Source of the DNA: JBDHZU01 sp039812085
GTDB taxonomy: Bacteria; Actinomycetota; Actinomycetes; S36-B12; UBA10799
Length of the DNA stretch: 6,745 nt
Assembly: GCA_039812085.1 (NCBI GenBank)
Contig: JBDHZU010000109.1
Span: 1-6,745, forward strand
Reading direction: 5' to 3'
In this document: positions 1 to 6,745 of the stretch, one piece after another
Layout of the letters: every line of letters starts with the position of its first letter
Position numbering within the stretch: the first letter of the stretch is position 1
Program-made: the position numbers and the translations under genes
The notes under the pieces: model-generated
Database searches by the model: none
Seen by the model: the letters and a program-made list of their open reading frames with translations, nothing else
Told to the model about the DNA's origin: nothing

Positions 1-2165
1 CGCGCCCAGAGGCGGAACTTGTACGTTGGCCGAATGCTGTTCGCCGTGCCACTCGATGTCGTCGGTCGTGACTGAACCGAAGTTGCCCACCCCGGAACCG
101 CCATAGCTCGTGGCATCGGTATTGAGGACTTCTTCCCATTCGCCCGCCACCGGCAGACCCACGCGATAGTCATGATGCGGCACAGCAGCAAAGTTCACGA
201 TGACTGCCATGACGGCACCATCGTGATCCTTCCGCAGCCACGAGAACACGTTGTTGGTTGAGTCGTTGGCATCGATCCATTCGAAGCCTTCAGGGGAGTT
301 GTCCAACGCCCACATAGACGAGTTTTCGCTGTAGACGCGGTTGGCGTCACGAACCATCGCCTGCACGCCGGTGTGTTCGGGATGATCGAGCAACCACCAG
401 TCCAGGCCGCGTTCCTCACTCCATTCGGCATCTTGGGCGAACTCCTGACCCATAAACAACAACTGCTTCCCTGGGTGAGCCCACATGTAGGCAAGGAATG
501 CGCGCACGGTGGCAAGTTGCTGCCAACGATCACCCGGAATCTTGCGCAGCAACGATCCCTTGCCGTGCACAACTTCGTCGTGACTGATGGGCAGCAGGTA
601 GTTCTCGCTCCACGCATACATGAGCGCGAACGTCATCTGGCCGTGGTGGTACTGGCGATGAACCGGATCTTCTTGCAGATAAGACAGGGAGTCGTTCATC
701 CACCCCATGTTCCATTTGAGTCCGAATCCCAGCCCACCCAGATGGGTCGGTCGGGTGACACCTGGCCAGGACGTTGATTCCTCGGCGATCGTCACCACAC
801 CGGGAACCCGTTTGTAGACGGTGGCATTCATTTCTTGCAGGAAGGCGACTGCTTCCAGATTCTCGCGGCCGCCGAATGCGTTCGGTGTCCACTCACCGGC
901 TTCACGTGAGTAGTCGAGGTAGAGCATGGATGCCACAGCATCCACCCGCAATCCATCGACATGGAACTCCTCGCACCAGTACACGGCATTGGCAACCAGG
1001 AAGTTCCGGACTTCGCTGCGGCCGAAGTTGAAGACCAACGTTCCCCAGTCCGGCTGCTCACCCCGGTTGGGATCGGGGTGTTCGAACAGGGCAGTTCCGT
1101 CGAACCGAGACAACGCGAACTCGTCTTTGGGGAAGTGGGCAGGAACCCAGTCCACGATGACGCCAATGCCCGCATCGTGGAATGCCTCAATCAATCGACG
1201 AAGCCCATCGGGATCGCCCATCCGTGCCGTCGGTGCGTAGTAGCTCGTGACTTGATACCCCCATGAACCACCGAAGGGGTGCTCCATCACTGGCAGAAAC
1301 TCCACGTGGGTGAACTTCTGTTCCACCACGTAGGGGACCAACTGGTCGCACAGCTCATCCCAACTCAGGCCGGGGCGCCATGAACCAAGGTGAACCTCGT
1401 ATACCGACATTGGTCCGCTGTGAGGGTCATTCGCCGCGCGTTGGGTCATCCAGTCCGAGTCGTTCCAACTGTGCTGAGAAGTGAAGACGACAGATGCCGT
1501 ATCGGGCGGAACTTCGGTGGCATTGGCAAAGGGGTCAGCCTTTAAGCGCCGCACGCCGTCGGCTCCGAGAATGTCGAACTTGTACCGGGTGCCATCGCCG
1601 ATTTCAGGAATGAAGATTTCCCAGATGCCAGTTGAACCTAATGCGCGCATCGGGTTTGCGGTGCCGTCCCAGAAATTGAAATCTCCGACGACTCGAACTC
1701 CACGAGCCGATGGTGCCCATACAGCGAATGAGACGCCGTGGATGGGTCCAGTAGCCGATGGGTATTCGTGAGTATGGGCACCCAGAACGGTCCACAGTTG
1801 TTCGTGGCGGCCTTCGGAAATCAGATGCTGATCGACCTCACCAAGGGTGGGCATGAATCGATACGGATCGTCGGCCGGTAGCGGGTCAGAATCGGGGTAG
1901 GTCACCGCCAGGCGATAGTCCGGTGTGTGGCTTCCCTGATCGTCGGAGGTGGTTGGCACAGTGGCCACCCACACTCCGCGATGCTCGTGATTCATCGGAA
2001 TGTGTTCGTCATCGACCACTACATCGACCGCGCTGGCGTTGGGCCGCAGCACGCGGATGGTGACCGTGTCGCCCTCGACGTGTGGGCCGAGTAGGTCGTG
2101 CGGGGCAGTGTGAGTGCCATCAACGAGCGCATCGATGGCGGCGTAGTCAACGCCAATTGGTGAGC

Positions 2166-2169
<4 letters not shown>
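1..2169 (-). CDS. glgB: 1,4-alpha-glucan branching enzyme GlgB (GH13_9), 3' end cut by window edge
   Basis: This cytoplasmic enzyme cleaves an alpha-1,4-glucan chain and re-attaches the piece through an alpha-1,6 bond, making branch points in glycogen-type polymer. The frame is open for all 723 codons from the ATG at 2169 to base 1. The N-terminus (MSSPIGVDYAAIDALVDGTH, then PHDLLGPH) is the typical N1 module of long GlgBs. A CBM48 module follows at about residues 140-225 (SFAVWAPSA, FNFWDG), and the catalytic barrel starts near 254. Region I is DWVPAH (D340, H345). The nucleophile is D410 in GLRVDAVASM, the acid/base is E463 in TIAEES, and the third carboxylate is D531 in ISHDEVVHGK. The 410/463/531 spacing equals that of E. 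coli GlgB (405/458/526, from memory). The C-terminal beta domain includes YGGSGVGNFG and ends here at VQVPPLGA. Family members are about 730 residues, so probably under ten residues are missing. The start overlaps the glgE stop and has its own Shine-Dalgarno. Identification is very secure. Confidence 0.97.
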
Positions 2170-4214
<2,045 letters not shown>

Positions 4215-4256
4215 GACGTAAAGCTAGTGATCCAGGCCGCTATATGCACCTGCGGA

Positions 4257-4273
4257 TGACCCGATTCGGGTCA
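4257..4273. repeat. Perfect 8-bp-arm palindrome between glgX and glgE
   Basis: TGACCCGA and TCGGGTCA flank one central T, so a transcript from either strand can form a 7-bp G+C-rich stem with a 3-base loop. It starts five bases after the glgX stop codon. No T-run follows on the minus strand, so it is not a canonical intrinsic terminator. It may be an mRNA-processing or stability hairpin, a weak attenuator that lowers glgE/glgB expression relative to glgX, or a protein site. The structure is plain in the sequence; its role is inferred. Confidence 0.45.
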
Positions 4274-4277
4274 GAGA

Positions 4278-6434
4278 TCAATCCGAGGAACCGTTGCTGG
4301 AATGGCCGGTGACTTCGAACAAGACAGCGCCGAAAGGCGGCAGACAAATCACGTCGCCAGGATGGTTCTCATCCACTGCTCGATTGGGAATCGACTCCGA
4401 CGTATCCAGTTGGCGACGGTAGTGAGTTCCGTATGGTTCGCCCGGCAATGTGAAGTCCACTGAGTTCGCTGCTGCATTGAGCAACAGCAAGAACGACGAG
4501 TCGTTTTTCGGACGTCCATCGCGGGATCGATTGCGCAACGTTCCCGATAGGTACATGCCGATACAGCGGGTGTGTCCGTCGTGCCACTTCTCTCCGGACA
4601 TGGGCGTGCCATCGGCGTTGATCCATGCCAGATCCTCCGGTCCACCCTCTTGTACAGGGGTGCCGTGGAAGAAGTAACGCTGTCGGAAGACGGGGTGGTT
4701 GCGCCGTAGCTGCAGCAGTGTTCGCGTGAACTCGAACAGATCACGTTGCCAGCCCTGCAACTCCCAATCGATCCAGGAGATTTCCGTGTCTTGGCAGTAG
4801 GCGTTGTTATTACCACCCTGGGTACGACCCATTTCGTCACCGGCGACGAGCATCGGGGTTCCCGACGCCAGCAACAGCGTGGTGAGCATGTCTCGAATTC
4901 GCCGATGCCGCAGGGCGTTGATGTCAGGGTCGTCGGTTTCTCCCTCAACCCCGGAGTTCCACGACCGATTGTGGTTATTGCCGTCGGCGTTGTCTTCGCC
5001 GTTGGCCTCGTTGTGTTTCTGCTCGTAAGTGACCAGATCGCGCAGGGTGTAACCATCGTGGGCAGTAATGAAGTTAATGCTGGAGAACGGACGACGACCT
5101 TCGGAGGAATACAGGTCGGCAGATCCAGACAGTCGCCACCCCAGTTCACCGACTCCGGTGACGCCACGCCAGTAGTCGCGCAGACAGTCGCGGTACTTGT
5201 CGTTCCATTCCGTCCACAGCGGCGGGAACTCACCCACTTGGTAGCCACCTGAGCCCACGTCCCAGGGTTCCGCAATGAGCTTCACATTTCGCAGAACTGG
5301 GTCTTGCGCAATCGTGGTCAAGAAGCCGGACAGGGTGTCGAAGTCGGTGTCGGCCCGGGCTAATGCGCTGGCAAGGTCGAACCGGAAGCCATCGACGTGC
5401 ATCTCTTCTACCCAGTAGCGCAGCGAATCCATGATCAGCTGCAGAACTTTGGGAGTCGCGGCGTTGACGGTGTTTCCCGTCCCGGTGTAGTCCGCGTAGT
5501 AGGCCTTGTCTTCCGCGCCGAGCTTGTAGTACTTGGTATTGGCGATGCCCTTGAACGAATACGTCGGACCAAGGTGATTGCCTTCGGCGGTGTGGTTGTA
5601 GACCACGTCCAAGATGACTTCAATTCCAGCATCGTGCAGTGCCTTGACCATCTGCTTGAACTCGCGCACCTGGCCACCGCGCGTCCCACTGGCGCTGTAC
5701 CGACCCCAGGGTGCAAAGAAACCGATCGAGTTGTAGCCCCAGTAGTTCCGGAATCCACGTTCGATCAGGAAGGGTTCGTCAATCGCGTGATGAACCGGCA
5801 GCAGCTCGACGGCGGAGACTCCCAGTCGGGTGAGGTGATCGATCGCGGCGGGATGAGCCATGCCCGCGTAAGTTCCTCGGATCTCCTCCGGAATCTCGGG
5901 GTTCAGTTGCGTGAATCCCTTGACGTGTACTTCGTAGATGACCGTATTCGTCCACCGAGTGTTCAGTGGGTGGTCGCCTTGCCAATCGAAGTCGTCGCGC
6001 ACCACCACGCTCAGCGGCATCGATTCGGCTGAGTCCAGATCGTTACGGGCGTACATGTCATCGAAGTCGTGGTCATAAACCGCTTGTCCAAGAGCAACGT
6101 CGCCGTCGATGGCTCGTGCGTAGGGATCCAGGAGCAGCTTGTTCGGGTTGTACCGAAACCCTTGCTCTGGGTTCCAGTCTCCGTGGACCCGGAAGCCGTA
6201 ACGCATTCCTGGAGTAACGCCTGGAACGTAACCGTGGAAGACATGGAAAGTGGATTCGGCCAACTTGATTCGGTGCTCGACGCCGTCGTCAGTGAAGACG
6301 CAAAACTCGACATCGTTGGCCCCTTCAGCCCAGATGGCGACGTTGGCGCCGTTCTCATCTGGGGTGACTCCGAGCGGTTCCCACACGCCGGGCCACGCCA
6401 CCGATGGAAATGGTGGTCCGGATTGCGTCGTCAT
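4278..6434 (-). CDS. glgX: Glycogen debranching enzyme GlgX/TreX (GH13_11, isoamylase type)
   Basis: This cytoplasmic enzyme hydrolyses alpha-1,6 branch linkages in glycogen or limit dextrins. From the ATG at 6434 the product is 718 residues, typical of the actinobacterial/TreX-type group and longer than E. coli GlgX (about 657). A CBM48 module covers about 14-105 (PLGVTPDENGANVAIWAEGA, FRVHGDWNP, NPNKLLLDPYARAI). The GH13 barrel begins at VIYEVHVKGFT (165-175). Region I is DVVYNH (276-281), the nucleophile D353 lies in VDGFRFDLASAL, the acid/base E389 in LIAEPWDVG, and the third carboxylate D460 in ITAHDGYTLRDLV. AGDEMGRTQGGNNNAYCQD (531-549) is characteristic of GlgX/TreX. A beta domain ends the protein (PPFGAVLFEV). 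An in-frame TTG at 6488 would add 18 residues unlike the family; the ATG at 6434 is preferred for its Shine-Dalgarno. It is the first gene of the putative glgX-glgE-glgB unit. Whether it serves glycogen breakdown or a TreXYZ trehalose route cannot be told from this window. Confidence 0.96.
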   Translation of the reverse strand: MTTQSGPPFPSVAWPGVWEPLGVTPDENGANVAIWAEGANDVEFCVFTDDGVEHRIKLAESTFHVFHGYVPGVTPGMRYGFRVHGDWNPEQGFRYNPNKLLLDPYARAIDGDVALGQAVYDHDFDDMYARNDLDSAESMPLSVVVRDDFDWQGDHPLNTRWTNTVIYEVHVKGFTQLNPEIPEEIRGTYAGMAHPAAIDHLTRLGVSAVELLPVHHAIDEPFLIERGFRNYWGYNSIGFFAPWGRYSASGTRGGQVREFKQMVKALHDAGIEVILDVVYNHTAEGNHLGPTYSFKGIANTKYYKLGAEDKAYYADYTGTGNTVNAATPKVLQLIMDSLRYWVEEMHVDGFRFDLASALARADTDFDTLSGFLTTIAQDPVLRNVKLIAEPWDVGSGGYQVGEFPPLWTEWNDKYRDCLRDYWRGVTGVGELGWRLSGSADLYSSEGRRPFSSINFITAHDGYTLRDLVTYEQKHNEANGEDNADGNNHNRSWNSGVEGETDDPDINALRHRRIRDMLTTLLLASGTPMLVAGDEMGRTQGGNNNAYCQDTEISWIDWELQGWQRDLFEFTRTLLQLRRNHPVFRQRYFFHGTPVQEGGPEDLAWINADGTPMSGEKWHDGHTRCIGMYLSGTLRNRSRDGRPKNDSSFLLLLNAAANSVDFTLPGEPYGTHYRRQLDTSESIPNRAVDENHPGDVICLPPFGAVLFEVTGHSSNGSSD

Positions 6435-6439
6435 GTGTG

Positions 6440-6444
6440 TCCCT
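6440..6444 (-). promoter_or_regulatory. Shine-Dalgarno deciding the glgX start
   Basis: On the minus strand AGGGA sits five bases upstream of the ATG at 6434. This favours that start over the in-frame upstream TTG at 6488. Confidence 0.75.
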
Positions 6445-6484
6445 GTCGCAAGAGGTCGTCGGCTGTGACAGTAGTGGTCGGGCG

Positions 6485-6508
6485 GCAACTATCGCCATAG
6501 CTGATTGC
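6485..6508. repeat. Bulged inverted repeat upstream of glgX
   Basis: GCAACTAT (6485-6492) faces ATAG (6497-6500) and TTGC (6505-6508), giving 4+4 paired bases around a CGCC centre with a 4-base bulge on one arm. It could be a hairpin in the glgX leader or a dyad operator, but arms this short can arise by chance. Confidence 0.2.
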
Positions 6509-6564
6509 TGCGGTTAGCCGTCTTGGTGGCCGTTGCTATCTCTCATCCACAATTTCACCGGTTG

Positions 6565-6592
6565 TTGCCGAGTATTTCGCTTGCGGAGTATT
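6565..6592. repeat. Two 12-bp direct repeats, 16-bp period, in the divergent intergenic region
   Basis: TTGCCGAGTATT (6565-6576) and TTGCGGAGTATT (6581-6592) match at 11 of 12 bases and are separated by TCGC. No further copy is seen one period up- or downstream. Lying between divergent starts, they could be tandem half-sites for a transcription factor. They overlap a weak promoter-like pair for the plus-strand gene. Confidence 0.55.
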
Positions 6593-6594
6593 CA
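6565..6594 (+). promoter_or_regulatory. Weak sigma70-like promoter candidate for the ABC gene
   Basis: TTGCCG (6565-6570, 4 of 6 to TTGACA) and TATTCA (6589-6594, 3 of 6 to TATAAT) are 18 bases apart, about 45 bases before the ATG at 6641. The -10 match is poor, and the elements fall inside the direct repeats, so this is only a candidate. Confidence 0.2.
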
Positions 6595-6640
6595 CTGAGC
6601 CACGGCGAGATCGGTCGTTCGACTGTGGTTGGCTACTGGA

Positions 6641-6745
6641 ATGACTTCTGCTCCCGAATCATCGGATTTGGTGATCGAAGCGACTGGATTGGTCAAGAAG
6701 TTCGGTGATTTCACTGCACTTCACGGGGTGGACATTTCTGTTCCC
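6641..6745 (+). CDS. ABC transporter ATP-binding protein, N-terminal fragment cut by window edge
   Basis: Thirty-five codons are open from the ATG at 6641 to the last base. After a short polar leader (MTSAPESSD) the sequence LVIEATGLVKKFGDFTALHG, followed by VDISVP, has the pattern of the first beta-strands of an ABC ATPase. The aromatic residue of the KFG triplet (F21) stands where the A-loop aromatic contacts the adenine of ATP. Walker A would follow soon after the cut and is not visible, so catalytic competence and substrate are unknown. The KFGDFTAL pattern resembles DrrA/CcmA-type export ATPases more than sugar importers, but this is a weak impression. No good Shine-Dalgarno precedes the ATG (TGGA lies immediately next to it), so translation may be leaderless or the start may differ. 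It diverges from glgX; a functional link is not shown. Confidence 0.75.
   Translation, partial: MTSAPESSDLVIEATGLVKKFGDFTALHGVDISVP

Larger units (their letters stand above)
6435..6640. other. Divergent intergenic region between glgX and an ABC ATPase gene
   Basis: About 200 bases separate the two divergent start codons, so promoters for both directions should lie here. I find no conserved gene in it; the short frame from 6505 to 6708 runs out of frame into the ABC gene and looks spurious. It contains a direct repeat pair (6565-6592) and a bulged inverted repeat (6485-6508). No sequence is close to both -35 and -10 consensus on the minus strand. Confidence 0.7.

Noticed and set aside
195..1266. 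Several 85-140 codon frames on both strands at the left end
   Set aside because: All lie within glgB, whose frame I translated without interruption from 2169 to base 1; none has recognisable features.
4215..4256. Possible separate glgE promoter or riboswitch in the glgX-glgE gap
   Set aside because: The gap is only 63 bases, half taken by the palindrome and flanks. I see no paired -35/-10 elements and no riboswitch-like structure.
4746..5252. Plus-strand open frame of 168 codons with hydrophobic stretches, antisense to glgX
   Set aside because: The hydrophobic runs are the complement of the polar Asn/Asp/His-rich segment of GlgX (about residues 470-505). There is no independent sign of a gene.
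4349..5275. Minus-strand 308-codon frame overlapping glgX
   Set aside because: It is an out-of-frame shadow of glgX, rich in Arg/Thr/Ser/Pro with no family pattern, while the glgX frame is continuous through the same bases.
5397..6032. Plus-strand open frame of 211 codons antisense to glgX
   Set aside because: It lies wholly inside the well-supported glgX coding sequence, shows no recognisable domain, and is the kind of long antisense frame that high-G+C codon use produces.
6435..6488. 18-residue N-terminal extension of GlgX from a TTG at 6488
   Set aside because: The extension does not resemble GlgX N-termini, TTG is a rare start, and the ATG at 6434 has a well-placed AGGGA.
6500..6518. 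Imperfect 19-bp palindrome (GCTGATTG-CTG-CGGTTAGC)
   Set aside because: Three of eight arm positions pair only as G-T wobble, which is weak for a DNA operator and unremarkable as an RNA hairpin.
6505..6708. 67-codon plus-strand frame starting in the intergenic region
   Set aside because: It is out of frame with the ABC ATPase start at 6641 and overlaps it by 68 bases; its product resembles no family I know. It could at most be a leader peptide, with no supporting evidence.

Overview
The window reads as an actinobacterial (high-G+C Gram-positive) chromosomal segment, G+C about 60% by eye. It is dominated by a three-gene alpha-glucan (glycogen) cassette on the minus strand. The actinobacterial assignment rests on GlgE, which is concentrated in that phylum, on the direct glgE-glgB junction, which is also found in mycobacteria and streptomycetes, and on the base composition. 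The species cannot be named from this sequence.

Layout, in minus-strand transcription order. glgX (GH13 isoamylase-type debranching enzyme) runs from 6434 down to 4278. After a 63-base gap holding a small palindrome comes glgE (maltosyltransferase using maltose 1-phosphate), from 4214 down to 2166. Its stop overlaps the start of glgB (GH13_9 branching enzyme, from 2169 down) in an ATGA junction, and glgB leaves the window at base 1 only a few residues before its expected end. I translated glgB codon by codon across the whole interval and found no stop or frameshift. All three proteins carry a complete catalytic triad at the spacing expected for their families.

The region 6435-6640 is a divergent intergenic region of about 200 bases. 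It separates glgX from a plus-strand gene whose first 35 codons (6641-6745) look like the N-terminus of an ABC transporter ATPase. It holds a good ribosome-binding site for glgX, a pair of near-identical 12-base direct repeats with a 16-base period, and some weak inverted repeats. No convincing promoter stands out on either strand.

Together, GlgE lengthens alpha-1,4 chains from maltose 1-phosphate, GlgB adds alpha-1,6 branches, and GlgX removes branches during trimming or breakdown. The cassette thus has synthetic and degradative arms in one transcription unit. The enzymes that normally supply maltose 1-phosphate (TreS plus Pep2/Mak, or GlgM) are not in this window. I see no mobile element, CRISPR array, tRNA or rRNA, and no sign of a wholly new system; the most notable non-coding signal is the direct-repeat pair in the divergent intergenic region.
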